Shown: positions 53,410 through 61,769 of the stretch, piece by piece
How positions within the stretch are numbered: position 1 is the stretch's first letter
Layout of the letters: each line of letters starts with the position of its first letter
Origin: Terribacillus saccharophilus
GTDB lineage: Bacteria; Bacillota; Bacilli; Bacillales; Amphibacillaceae
DNA length: 64,000 nt
Direction: 5' to 3'
Assembly (NCBI RefSeq): GCF_002272075.1
Contig: NZ_NPBJ01000029.1
Location: 1 to 64,000, forward strand
Made by a program: the position numbers and the translations under genes
Notes under the pieces: generated by a model
What the model saw: only the letters and a program-made list of their open reading frames with translations
Told to the model about the DNA's origin: nothing
Databases searched by the model: none

Positions 53410-53993
53410 CAAGTTATCCGCCGCTGCTGCAGTCATTTTATCAGCAGCCTACACTAGAGCTGGCTCAGAGCTTATTGGGATGCCTGCTTGTACACGAAAC
53501 ATCGGAAGGAATCACCTCCGGCTATATCGTGGAGACTGAAGCGTACCGAGGAGCACTCGATCGTGCTGCGCATAGCTTCAATAACCGGCGAACAAAACGG
53601 ACGGAAATCATGTTCCATACTCCCGGTCATATTTATACGTATACAATGCATCGTCAAGTGCTGCTAAATGTAGTAAGTGCAGATGCTGAGATACCGGAGG
53701 CTGTCCTCATACGTGCGCTTGAACCAAAGGATGGAATGCCGCTTATGGAAACACGCAGACCTGGACGGAAGCCGAGGGAACTGACCAATGGCCCCGGAAA
53801 GCTATGTCAGGCAATGGGCATAATCCAGTCACACTATGGCGGTCAATTTACCACTCCGCCATTATATATCGCAGAAGGGTACAAGCCGGAGCAAGTGGAG
53901 ACGGGACCGAGAATCGGGATTCCAAATGCACAGGAAGCCAAAGATTTTCCGTGGCGTTTCTGGGTGCACGGTAACAGGTATGTTTCCAGGTGA
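53406..53993 (+). CDS. 3-methyladenine DNA glycosylase (AAG/MPG family)
   Basis: 195 residues. AAG-family motifs: LLGCLLVHE, IVETEAYRG with the catalytic Glu, HSFNNRRTKR, YTYTMHRQVLLN and LTNGPGKLCQAMGI. Removes alkylated purines from DNA as the first step of base excision repair. It begins inside the stop of the MFS gene (ATGA). Similar to B. subtilis YxlJ. Confidence 0.92.
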   Translation: MTSYPPLLQSFYQQPTLELAQSLLGCLLVHETSEGITSGYIVETEAYRGALDRAAHSFNNRRTKRTEIMFHTPGHIYTYTMHRQVLLNVVSADAEIPEAVLIRALEPKDGMPLMETRRPGRKPRELTNGPGKLCQAMGIIQSHYGGQFTTPPLYIAEGYKPEQVETGPRIGIPNAQEAKDFPWRFWVHGNRYVSR

Positions 53994-54079
53994 GTCCCTT
54001 TTTAAAACGGCTATAATCATGTAAAATGAATACATCATGTCCGGCACTCGCCGGCAATGCAAAAAAGGAGAGATAGGCA

Positions 54080-55009
54080 GTGGGTAAAGTACTCGTCTTC
54101 GGACATAAAAACCCGGATACAGATGCGGTTACATCCGCAATTGCATACGCGCATTTGAAAAATAAACTAGGTGTGGAAGCAGAAGCAGTCCGCCTGGGAG
54201 AATTGAATGAAGAAACAGCATTCGCTTTGAAAACTTTCGGATTGGAAGCACCTCGTGTAATTGAGGCGATTGATGGAGATGCTGAGCAAGTCATCTTAGT
54301 CGATCACAACGAAAAACAGCAAAGTGTTTCAGATATCGATACAGTTTCTGTTATTGAAGTTGTCGATCACCATCGTATTGCCAATTTCGAAACAGCTGAT
54401 CCGCTTTATTACCGTGCGGAGCCAGTTGGTTGTACAGCAACCATCATCAAGAAAATTTACAAAGAGCATGATGTTGAGATTCCAAAAGAAATCGCGGGTG
54501 CTATGCTGAGTGCAATCATCTCTGATTCTCTATTGTTCAAATCCCCTACATGCACGGAGCAGGACATTAAGGCTGCGAAGGAACTTGCAGAAATTGCTGA
54601 TGTCGATGTTGATACATACGGCTTGGATATGCTGAAAGCTGGAGCAGATGTTAGCAAGAAAACTCCTGAGGAATTGATCACACTTGATGCAAAAGAATTC
54701 CAGATGGGTAATGCAACAGTAGAAATCGCACAAGTCAACGTTGTAGACGAGCAGGATGTTCTTGTACGTCAGGCTGAAGTGGAAGCAGCGATGAAGCAGA
54801 AGATTACAGATAAAGGCTTGAAGCTCTACCTCTTCGCTATCACGAATATCCTGACAAATGACTCCACTGCTATCGCAATCGGAGCAGATACAGAAGCTGT
54901 CGAAAAAGCTTTCCAAGTGAAGCTTTCCAATAATACAGCTACCTTAAAAGGTGTTGTATCCCGTAAAAAACAAATCGTACCAGTCCTTACAGAAGTCATG
55001 AATGGCTAA
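54080..55009 (+). CDS. ppaC: Manganese-dependent inorganic pyrophosphatase
   Basis: 309 residues, DHH-family phosphoesterase: [20 protein letters not shown] at the N-terminus, VDHHRIANF, and C-terminal [10 protein letters not shown]. Family II pyrophosphatase hydrolysing PPi from biosynthesis. Start is GTG 54080 behind AAAGGAGAGATAGGCA. A TATAAT at 54012-54017 is a possible -10, and a small CCGGC/GCCGG hairpin lies in the 5' leader at about 54041-54054. Confidence 0.95.
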   Translation: MGKVLVFGHKNPDTDAVTSAIAYAHLKNKLGVEAEAVRLGELNEETAFALKTFGLEAPRVIEAIDGDAEQVILVDHNEKQQSVSDIDTVSVIEVVDHHRIANFETADPLYYRAEPVGCTATIIKKIYKEHDVEIPKEIAGAMLSAIISDSLLFKSPTCTEQDIKAAKELAEIADVDVDTYGLDMLKAGADVSKKTPEELITLDAKEFQMGNATVEIAQVNVVDEQDVLVRQAEVEAAMKQKITDKGLKLYLFAITNILTNDSTAIAIGADTEAVEKAFQVKLSNNTATLKGVVSRKKQIVPVLTEVMNG

Positions 55010-55016
55010 GTATTTT

Positions 55017-55050
55017 GAGCAGTCACACTATGTGACTGCTCATTTTATTT
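55017..55050 (+). terminator. ppaC terminator
   Basis: GAGCAGTCACA / TGTGACTGCTC with loop CTA, tail ATTTTATTT. The following 190 bp up to the AKR start hold no other feature I can support. Confidence 0.82.
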
Positions 55051-55236
55051 GCTGTAAGCATGGCCATAATGCTAAAGTGAATATACACGCCCCTATAGGA
55101 AACAACCCCGCAATAGCTTCTACCAATCAAGAACTCTGTTTTTTCTGTACTAGCAAAGGATACTTTTCTTATCAATTAGGGAATAGGAATGCACACTGCT
55201 TACTTACTTTTCAGAATAAAAGGGAGGTTTTTCAGC

Positions 55237-56208
55237 ATGAAATATACAGCTATACCAGGAATCGAGCGCCCGCTATCACAATTAATCCTGGGAACAACAA
55301 AATTCTTCGAAGACAAAAAAGATGATGTATTCGCTGTTCTGGATGCCTTCTTACAGGCAGGCGGCAATACGATTGATACAGGTCCGAAATATGCAAAATA
55401 CCAAGCAGAGAAACTGATTGGTCAGTGGATGCAGGAACGTGGTAACCGTGAGGATGTGGTTCTTATCTCCAAAGGCGGTCATTACCACATTGATAAGGAT
55501 GGCACGCATCATCCGGAAATGAAGCGGGTGGACCCTGCTGAAATTACAAAAGATCTGCAGGATAGCTTGGAAAACCTGCAGACCGATTTTATCGACATCT
55601 ATCTCATACATCGGGATGATAGAAGTGTTCCTGTCCAGGTGCTGATGGATATGCTGCATGAGCATCAGCAGGCGGGGAAAATTGGCATATACGGCGTGTC
55701 CAATTGGCAGGCTGATCGCATCGAGGAGGCAAATGCCTATGCAGATGCCAAAGGGTATGACCGGCTGTTCGTGAATAGTCCGAACCTAAGTCTTGCACAG
55801 TTGAACGAGGTGCGCTGGGCGGAGACAGTAGCTTTGGATAATGACTATCTCGTCTGGCATCGCCGCACAGGTATGCCGGTCATCTCCTGGGCCTCTCAGG
55901 CAGGCGGTTTCTTTACCGGTACTTATGATAGGAATCATGTGACAGATGAAGAAATTGCTCGTGTTTATTACAACGATGACAACTGGGAACGCTTTGACCG
56001 AGCTGCAGAAATTGCCAGCAGAAAAGGTGTGACGGCAAATCAAATTGCTGTTGCGTATGTACTGCATCAAGAGTTCCCGACATGTGCCATTGTCGGATGT
56101 AAGAATGTACAGCGATTAGAAGAAGCGCTGCCGGCAATTGACATTGAATTGACAGAAGAAGAAGTAAAGTGGCTGAATCTAGAGCTTTCAGATGCCGCGG
56201 TAAAGTAA
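55237..56208 (+). CDS. Aldo/keto reductase (IolS/YqkF type)
   Basis: 323 residues from ATG 55237, behind AAAGGGAGG; the upstream in-frame start is rejected. Barrel AKR of the larger subfamily: LILGTTKFFED, catalytic D and Y in NTIDTGPKYAKY, K in LISKGGHY, H in IYLIHRDD, and the C-terminal AIVGCKNVQRLEEAL loop. NADPH-dependent carbonyl reductase; the natural substrate, perhaps a sugar or inositol derivative, is not evident. Confidence 0.85.
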   Translation: MKYTAIPGIERPLSQLILGTTKFFEDKKDDVFAVLDAFLQAGGNTIDTGPKYAKYQAEKLIGQWMQERGNREDVVLISKGGHYHIDKDGTHHPEMKRVDPAEITKDLQDSLENLQTDFIDIYLIHRDDRSVPVQVLMDMLHEHQQAGKIGIYGVSNWQADRIEEANAYADAKGYDRLFVNSPNLSLAQLNEVRWAETVALDNDYLVWHRRTGMPVISWASQAGGFFTGTYDRNHVTDEEIARVYYNDDNWERFDRAAEIASRKGVTANQIAVAYVLHQEFPTCAIVGCKNVQRLEEALPAIDIELTEEEVKWLNLELSDAAVK

Positions 56209-56220
56209 GGTATTTCTCTC

Positions 56221-56249
56221 TTACGATTTTTTGATTTATCGTATACAAT
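56221..56249 (+). promoter_or_regulatory. Promoter of aroK with flanking inverted repeats
   Basis: TTACGA and TACAAT with a 17-bp spacer. CGTATAC (56240-56246) and GTATACG (56265-56271) form a perfect 7-bp inverted repeat over the -10/start region. Confidence 0.5.
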
Positions 56250-56295
56250 AGAACATAATGTAGAGTATACGAAACGTAAGGAGAGGAGATACAGC

Positions 56296-56865
56296 GTGCG
56301 GACAATGAGCAGACAGCATATACCTGTGCGGGCGAAGAATATCGTCCTGATCGGATTCATGGGTGTCGGGAAAACGACCATCGGCAAGATGGTTGCCGAT
56401 AAACTTTACAGGGATTTCATCGACGTTGATATCGAAATCGAACGCCGTTATAACAAGACGATACCAGAAATATTCGCGCAGCATGGTGAAGGGTATTTTC
56501 GAGAGATTGAACGGAATACGGTCATCGATATCTGTGATAATAAACAATGTAATATCGTTTCTCTCGGCGGTGGTGCTTTCAAACAAGAAGCCATCCGGGA
56601 AAAATGTCTCGACAGCTGTCTGGTGCTCTTCCTTGATTTAAGTTGGGACCACTGGAAGGAACGTATGGATCTGCTGATCGAAAACCGCCCTGTACTGCAT
56701 AACAAGTCGGTCGATGAGGTCCAAGAGATCTTCGACGAACGACAAGCGATTTATGCAGAACATAATGCGCGGGTCACAACTGATAATTTGAATCCGGAGG
56801 AAGTGGCGGATTATATCGTAGAAATATTGAAGTTGGGCTGGGAACTCCATCAGCCGCTATCCTGA
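56296..56865 (+). CDS. aroK: Shikimate kinase
   Basis: 189 residues. P-loop VLIGFMGVGKTTIGK (near 20), the shikimate-binding DVDIEIERR, GEGYFREIE with conserved Arg, and SLGGGAF. Phosphorylates shikimate in chorismate biosynthesis. Start GTG 56296 is 7 nt after AGGAG; an ATG at 56305 is the alternative. Stands alone, outside an aro operon. Confidence 0.9.
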   Translation: MRTMSRQHIPVRAKNIVLIGFMGVGKTTIGKMVADKLYRDFIDVDIEIERRYNKTIPEIFAQHGEGYFREIERNTVIDICDNKQCNIVSLGGGAFKQEAIREKCLDSCLVLFLDLSWDHWKERMDLLIENRPVLHNKSVDEVQEIFDERQAIYAEHNARVTTDNLNPEEVADYIVEILKLGWELHQPLS

Positions 56866-56879
56866 TCAAACATTTGATC

Positions 56880-56920
56880 AAAGAGCTATTGCAATTAACT
56901 AGTTGTAATAGCTCTTTTTA
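56880..56920 (+). terminator. aroK terminator
   Basis: AAAGAGCTATTGCAA / TTGTAATAGCTCTTT (one G-U) with an 8-nt loop and TT tail. Confidence 0.8.
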
Positions 56921-56985
56921 ACCGGAGTAATTGTCCTAATTGTCAAACAATTAACGGTTCTATCTGCTTATTTTTGCTATAAAGG

Positions 56986-57011
56986 GTTTCCTGTAGGTGA
57001 AAGCAGGGTAC
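56986..57011 (+). promoter_or_regulatory. Sigma-B-type promoter GTTTCC-N14-GGGTAC
   Basis: Four of six -35 and five of six -10 bases of the sigma-B consensus; predicted start near 57019, just before the GGAGG at 57031. Confidence 0.6.
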
Positions 57012-57044
57012 AGAAACGTACGATTTCAAAGGAGGATGAACGTC

Positions 57045-57917
57045 TTGCATCACAAAGATACAATCCATGTTGTTTCCAGTGCAGATGATAACTACGCCCA
57101 CCACCTAGGTGTGATGCTGGCATCCCTGCTTACAAATGTTGATAAGAAAAGACGAGTCATGCTATATGTAATCGACGGGGGCATCACAAAGCCAAACAAA
57201 AGAATGCTCATGAAGACGACGATGCAATTCGGTGTTCCAATCCGTTTTCTATCCATAGATACAGAATCCTATAAGAATGCAACAGAAAGTAGATATATTA
57301 ATAAAACGGCTTACTATCGTATCTCCATTCCGGAAGTCATAACAGATCCGAGTGTGGAACGAGTCATCTATATCGACTGCGACACACTTGTGCTGACGGA
57401 TATCGCCCAGCTGAACGATATCGATCTGGATGGGAACCTGATGGCGGCGGTAGAGGATGCTGGCCAGCTTCAGCGCTTGGAGAAAATGAATATTACCACT
57501 GAGGGCAAGTATTTTAATTCCGGTATGATGGTTATTGACATGGAGGGCTGGCGCAAACAAAACATCTCGGACAGAGTGCTGCAATTCATTGATGAAAACA
57601 ATGATCCTGAGTTCCTTTACTTACATGATCAGGATGCCTTGAATGCAATCCTTTGGGATAAGTGGAAGCCGATCCATCCAAGATGGAATGCGCAATCCTT
57701 CATCATTCTAAAGACGAAAACGCCTAGAGAATTAGCAGAGCGGAAACGTTATAAGGAAGCTCGCCAATCACCTGCCATCGTTCATTTCACTGGTGCGAAT
57801 AAACCATGGAACTCAGATGTCGGGCATCCATTTGCTCCGCTTTATTTCGAATTCCTGCAGCAGACACCGTGGAAAGTACTTCCTGAAAAAAAGGAACAGG
57901 AAGTGTACGCGGACTAA
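57045..57917 (+). CDS. Family 8 glycosyltransferase, GspA-like general stress protein
   Basis: 290 residues from TTG 57045, 9 nt after GGAGG. GT8 fold: IHVVSSADDNYAHHLGVMLAS, a DxD motif (DCD in VIYIDCDTLVL), YFNSGMMVID and PAIVHFTG. Resembles B. subtilis GspA (286 aa), a sigma-B-dependent protein, and a sigma-B-type promoter lies directly upstream. A GTG at 56997 would lie upstream of that transcription start. Sugar donor and acceptor unknown. Confidence 0.83.
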   Translation: MHHKDTIHVVSSADDNYAHHLGVMLASLLTNVDKKRRVMLYVIDGGITKPNKRMLMKTTMQFGVPIRFLSIDTESYKNATESRYINKTAYYRISIPEVITDPSVERVIYIDCDTLVLTDIAQLNDIDLDGNLMAAVEDAGQLQRLEKMNITTEGKYFNSGMMVIDMEGWRKQNISDRVLQFIDENNDPEFLYLHDQDALNAILWDKWKPIHPRWNAQSFIILKTKTPRELAERKRYKEARQSPAIVHFTGANKPWNSDVGHPFAPLYFEFLQQTPWKVLPEKKEQEVYAD

Positions 57918-57948
57918 GACACAGCTAGTATGGCTGTGTCTTTTTTAT
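57916..57948 (+). terminator. Terminator after GspA-like gene
   Basis: AAGACACAGC / GCTGTGTCTT with a 7-nt loop and T6 tail, overlapping the stop codon. Confidence 0.82.
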
Positions 57949-57949
57949 T

Positions 57950-57958
57950 TGCTATAAT
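57950..57958 (+). promoter_or_regulatory. Extended -10 promoter (TGCTATAAT) of niaR
   Basis: TGn-TATAAT 31 bp before the niaR start. Confidence 0.55.
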
Positions 57959-57988
57959 ACAGGAAACAGTGAAAAGGACGGATTCGAA

Positions 57989-58531
57989 ATGGGTCAAGGA
58001 AAAAAGAAGTTATTGGGGAGTACGCGCAGAAAGTGGTTATTGAATAAGCTTCGGGCAGCAGACGGCCCGCTTAAGGGAAGTGAACTGGCAGAGGAGGCAA
58101 ATGTCAGCAGGCAAGTAATCGTAGGAGATGTTACGCTGCTGAAGGCAGAGCAGCACCCGATCATGGCTACTAGTGAGGGATATGTACTGCAGCAGCATCC
58201 TGTCTATTCAGTCGAAAGGATCGTAGCTTGTCAGCATGCACCTGAACGGACGGAGGAAGAGCTGCAATTGCTTGTAGACTTGGGTGTGACAGTGAAGGAT
58301 GTCCGAGTGGAGCATCCGGTTTATGGACAGATAACAGCTTCTATCATGGTATCCAGCCGAAGGGAAGTAAAAAAGTTCATCGAAAGGATAGCAAACAGCA
58401 AAGCAGGTTATTTATCTGAATTGACGGATGGTATCCATCTTCATACATTGGCAGCAAATGATGAATCGATAATGGAGGAAGCAATCGAGTTGTTGAGCCA
58501 TTATGGCTTCTTAGTACCAGAGTGGGATTGA
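57989..58531 (+). CDS. niaR: NiaR-type niacin-responsive repressor (HTH-3H)
   Basis: 180 residues. N-terminal HTH_11 (RKWLLNKLRAADGPLKGSEL, VSRQVIVGDVTLLKAEQ) and a C-terminal 3H domain, named for conserved histidines; here they occur in RVEHPVYGQ and DGIHLHTL. NiaR (YrxA) represses NAD biosynthesis and niacin uptake genes upon binding nicotinate. nadE is 7 kb away, but no NiaR site is visible before it. Confidence 0.88.
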   Translation: MGQGKKKLLGSTRRKWLLNKLRAADGPLKGSELAEEANVSRQVIVGDVTLLKAEQHPIMATSEGYVLQQHPVYSVERIVACQHAPERTEEELQLLVDLGVTVKDVRVEHPVYGQITASIMVSSRREVKKFIERIANSKAGYLSELTDGIHLHTLAANDESIMEEAIELLSHYGFLVPEWD

Positions 58532-59374
58532 TTATACAGTCAATCCCACTTTTCTTTCGCTGATTGCCCAGAGCTGCTTGGCTAGTTCAGCATCATCTGC
58601 CTGTCCTCTCACGTCCTGGATTTGCCGTTTATAGAAGTACCCTCCGGATACATGCTGTACTTCAGAGCTTTCGGCTAGATACAGAGCAGTATCTGCCCCA
58701 TCAGCAGGCGATTGGAAAAATGGACGGAGTAACTGATGAATCTTTTTGCCGAAGCCGGACTGCCTGTCCACGCCAAGACTTGTGCTCACTGCTCCAGGAT
58801 GTACTGCATTTACCGTGGCATTGGAATGATGCAGACGCAGAGAAAGCTCTTTGGTGAATAAAAGATTAGCAAGCTTGCTGTGACCGTAATTTTGCCAAGG
58901 CGTAAAGGATTCAGCTCCACCTAGATCATCCAGATTTATTTTTCCGATTTTGTAAGCGCCGGAAGATACAACGACTACACGACCTTGAGGTGCTGCTTTG
59001 ATTTGTTCTAACAGTAAATTGGTCAAGAGGAAGTGTCCGAGATGATTCACACCCATCATCATCTCCAAACCATCAGTAGTGAATTGTTTTTTTGTTGTAA
59101 CGATGCCGGCATTGTTGATGAGTACGTCAATAGTAGGGTGTTGTGCTTTCAATGCTTCTGCACAGGTGTGAATGCTAGTAAATGACGCCAAGTCGCATAC
59201 ATATAGATGTATGTTCTCCGAGCCGCTTTGCTGTTTAGCTTCCTTCAATGCTTGCGTGCCGCGTTCTTCAGAACGACAAAGCATACATACGGCGTATCCT
59301 CTTCTGGCTAACGATACAGCTGTGGCAAAGCCCATACCGGAATTCGCGCCGGTGATTACGGCTGTTTTCTGCAT
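58532..59374 (-). CDS. SDR-family oxidoreductase (retinol dehydrogenase-like)
   Basis: 280 residues. Rossmann start TAVITGANSGMGFATAVSLA, NNAGI, catalytic Ser in VVVSSGAYK, and YGHSKLAN. The C-terminus is typical of the WWOX/retinol dehydrogenase-like subgroup. ATG 59374 is chosen by alignment; GTG codons at 59386 and 59383 lie closer to AAGGAG and could be used. 20 bp downstream of the flavin reductase gene, thus probably cotranscribed. Confidence 0.85.
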   Translation of the reverse strand: MQKTAVITGANSGMGFATAVSLARRGYAVCMLCRSEERGTQALKEAKQQSGSENIHLYVCDLASFTSIHTCAEALKAQHPTIDVLINNAGIVTTKKQFTTDGLEMMMGVNHLGHFLLTNLLLEQIKAAPQGRVVVVSSGAYKIGKINLDDLGGAESFTPWQNYGHSKLANLLFTKELSLRLHHSNATVNAVHPGAVSTSLGVDRQSGFGKKIHQLLRPFFQSPADGADTALYLAESSEVQHVSGGYFYKRQIQDVRGQADDAELAKQLWAISERKVGLTV

Positions 59375-59394
59375 GTTGTACACCACTCTCCTTG

Positions 59395-60015
59395 TTATTC
59401 GGGTCGTTTCAGTGTGAATAGCTCTCCAAGCTTACTATAATCATTACCTGCCAAACGGCTGATTGGCTGGATGGCCTCTGCATCCAGATAGCCGGTGCTG
59501 TTATCATAGACTTCCGGGGATAGATGATACCCAGCCACCTTTGCAAGCAATAGGTCTGCTGTAACAGCTCCATCATCATCTTTTATCTCGATATGATCAT
59601 ACAAGGTGCATTCCATCCTGATGGAAGCCTCAGCAATTCCGGGAACCGAGACATATGTGCTTGGCGCGAGTGTCAAACTGGTGTGATCAAGCTCGCTTTC
59701 TTCAGAAGGCAGCGTTGCTGCGGTTTTGTTCATTTCCTCTACGATTGGCTCTGTGCTGATGTGGACTACCAGCTCGCCTGTGCGAATAGCATGACGGGCT
59801 GTATCCTTTTGGTTGCCACCTGCACGCTGGATCGAAATGCTGATTAGAGGCGGCGTTGCACTTACAATTGAAAAGTAGCTGAATGGTGCTGCGTTGACTA
59901 CTTCTGAATCTGCTGACTTGGTCGTGACGAAAGCTACTGGCCTCGGGATGATGCTCCCTGTGAGAATTTTGTAATGAGTCTTTGCTGATAGGTCATTTGC
60001 ATTGAATGTAAACAA
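59395..60015 (-). CDS. Flavin reductase family protein (DIM6/NTAB)
   Basis: 206 residues, split-barrel FMN-binding domain: LTGSIIPRPVAFVTT, NAAPFSYFSIVSATPPLISI and KDTARHAIRTGELVVH are family marks. Reduces free flavin or acts as FMN-dependent oxidoreductase. Start is TTG 60015, 8 nt after GAGAGGAG. First gene of a two-gene unit with the SDR. Confidence 0.87.
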   Translation of the reverse strand: MFTFNANDLSAKTHYKILTGSIIPRPVAFVTTKSADSEVVNAAPFSYFSIVSATPPLISISIQRAGGNQKDTARHAIRTGELVVHISTEPIVEEMNKTAATLPSEESELDHTSLTLAPSTYVSVPGIAEASIRMECTLYDHIEIKDDDGAVTADLLLAKVAGYHLSPEVYDNSTGYLDAEAIQPISRLAGNDYSKLGELFTLKRPE

Positions 60016-60074
60016 GTTTATTGCTCCTCTCTGTCAGGCTATCATAGTAACCTTACATGCACTTAACAGTTCTA

Positions 60075-60518
60075 TTACCGTTTAAAGATATTCTTAAGCA
60101 CGGATGTAAGGGAGTGCTCTGGTTTTTCAGTTATTTCTGTTGCCTTCTCTTTCTCCTCGGGTAGGAAGATATCCGGTTTATCAATCGCATGATCGACATG
60201 CAGGACGAGCGCAATATCCACATCTGCACCTTGATTAGTGACGGATGTGTAAGGAATATGTCGTGATGAAGCAAGTGTCTTGTAGGGCTTGAAGAAACGC
60301 ATCGTAACTTCTCCGGAAAATCGTAAGCATGCATCGGGGTGGCTTTTCATAGCCTCCTCCAGTTGTTTTAATCCTTTTTGCTGGACGACTTCTCCTTCTG
60401 TTAATGCGAGTATCGTTCTTTCCCGCAATGTTCCCAGATACTCTTTCCTTTCAGTTGCCTTCGTTTCTTTTATTCCATATATTCCTTCGTTTAGATAATC
60501 ATCTATATCTTTTTTCAA
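60075..60518 (-). CDS. yueI: YueI-family protein (DUF1694)
   Basis: 147 residues, soluble. Family marks: DIDDYLNEGIYG, ETKATERKEYLGTLRERTILAL, and SHPDACLRFSGEV. YueI homologs share a nucleotide-binding-like fold but have no proven function. Start TTG 60518 with GGAG 10 nt upstream; the nearer ATG is out of frame. Divergent from the LytTR fusion gene. Confidence 0.85.
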   Translation of the reverse strand: MKKDIDDYLNEGIYGIKETKATERKEYLGTLRERTILALTEGEVVQQKGLKQLEEAMKSHPDACLRFSGEVTMRFFKPYKTLASSRHIPYTSVTNQGADVDIALVLHVDHAIDKPDIFLPEEKEKATEITEKPEHSLTSVLKNIFKR

Positions 60519-60597
60519 TGGTCTTCATCTCCGATTCGGTATTTCCAATTCATGGAGTTAGCTTTACAATAAAAGTAAAACAGGGGGCGAATACATA

Positions 60598-61614
60598 ATG
60601 GCTACACTGCAATTCGAAAATCTCAGTAAAACTTCTCACAATACGATGCTCCTACCTCCAATCGATATTGAGCTAAAAGCTGGTGAATGCTATGTCATTC
60701 GCTGCAATAAAGTGATTGGAAGTCAGTTGCTTAACATAGTCATGAAACAAGAAAATCCATCTACCGGTAGTGTACTACTATTCGGTGAAAATATCGAAAA
60801 CCTGCATTCTGTTAATGATCGTATTGGCTTCTTTTATCTTAATGATGCAACGTATACAAGGATGAAGGTAGGTGAGTATCTGACCTTCTTTCGGAAGCTT
60901 TACCGCAGCAAGGTTGAAGTGGAAGAGGTGATACAGCAAATCGGACTGCGAGAGTGTCAAAGTACAAAAATCAGCAAACTGACTTATTCACAGGAGCGAC
61001 GGGTGCAAATTGGCAGGCTAATAGTGCAAGATCAGCCTATATTCATAATGGAAGAGCCAGAACAGAATGTTGATCTTGAAACCAGCTTAATCATTCACCG
61101 CATCATTGGTGAGTTGAAGAAGAGGGGTAAAACTATCCTTCTTACTACTATAGACTTGGAAAATGCATTAGCGCTCACCAATTATGTCTATAGTTTGTCG
61201 GATAAAGGCTGTAAAAGGATTGCAGTTGAAGAGGAGAACGAAGAAACGGCAGTTGCAGAAGAAACTATTCAGCCGGTCAAGCTGGAGAAAATCCCAGCAA
61301 AAATCGATGATAAGATCATACTTTTCAATCCTTTTGATATTAACTTTATCGAGAGCAGTGAAGGAGTTGCTCAGCTTCATTTACACGATGGGGTTTACCC
61401 ATGTACATACACACTCCAGGAATTGGAGGAGCGGCTGAGGGCTTTTGGTTTCTTTCGCTGTCATCGTTCCTATCTTGTGAATCTGCAGCAGGTAAAGGAA
61501 GTGGTAACCTGGACGCGAAACAGCTTCAGTTTGATTCTTGATGATCATTCACGCAGTTCGGTTCCGTTGTCTAAAAACCGTTTTGAAGAATTAAAGGGTA
61601 TGCTCGGTCTGTAG
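60598..61614 (+). CDS. Degenerate ABC ATPase fused to LytTR DNA-binding domain
   Basis: 338 residues. Residues 1-~215 align with an ABC ATPase, but the catalytic sites are lost: the Walker A position reads RCNKVIGSQ instead of GxxGxGK(S/T), the signature is LTYSQ instead of LSGGQ, the Walker B Asp is Glu (FIMEEPEQNVD), and the H-loop His is Ile (TTIDLENA). Residues ~235-338 are a LytTR domain (FRCHRSYLVNLQQV). So it is probably a transcription factor that uses a dead ATPase as sensor. It precedes an intact ABC exporter and three 21-bp-phased direct repeats. Confidence 0.88.
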   Translation: MATLQFENLSKTSHNTMLLPPIDIELKAGECYVIRCNKVIGSQLLNIVMKQENPSTGSVLLFGENIENLHSVNDRIGFFYLNDATYTRMKVGEYLTFFRKLYRSKVEVEEVIQQIGLRECQSTKISKLTYSQERRVQIGRLIVQDQPIFIMEEPEQNVDLETSLIIHRIIGELKKRGKTILLTTIDLENALALTNYVYSLSDKGCKRIAVEEENEETAVAEETIQPVKLEKIPAKIDDKIILFNPFDINFIESSEGVAQLHLHDGVYPCTYTLQELEERLRAFGFFRCHRSYLVNLQQVKEVVTWTRNSFSLILDDHSRSSVPLSKNRFEELKGMLGL

Positions 61615-61622
61615 CCTGCTCC

Positions 61623-61673
61623 ATTCAGCCTGAATAGTGCAGTATTCAGCCTATTATTTGCTCCATTCAATGT
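61623..61673 (+). repeat. Three direct repeats at 21-bp spacing, likely LytTR operator
   Basis: ATTCAGCCT at 61623-61631 and 61644-61652, and ATTCAATGT at 61665-61673, all starting exactly 21 bp apart, two helical turns. LytTR proteins bind ~9-bp direct repeats with this spacing. Repeats one and three also share the flanking TGCTCC. Confidence 0.75.
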
Positions 61674-61769
61674 TTTAGTGATTTGTTAAGCCTGATTTAA
61701 CGGCATTTAACTCAAAAGACTAGTAAGCTTTGATTATCAACCGTTACGAACGGAAAGGAGCGTCATAAC

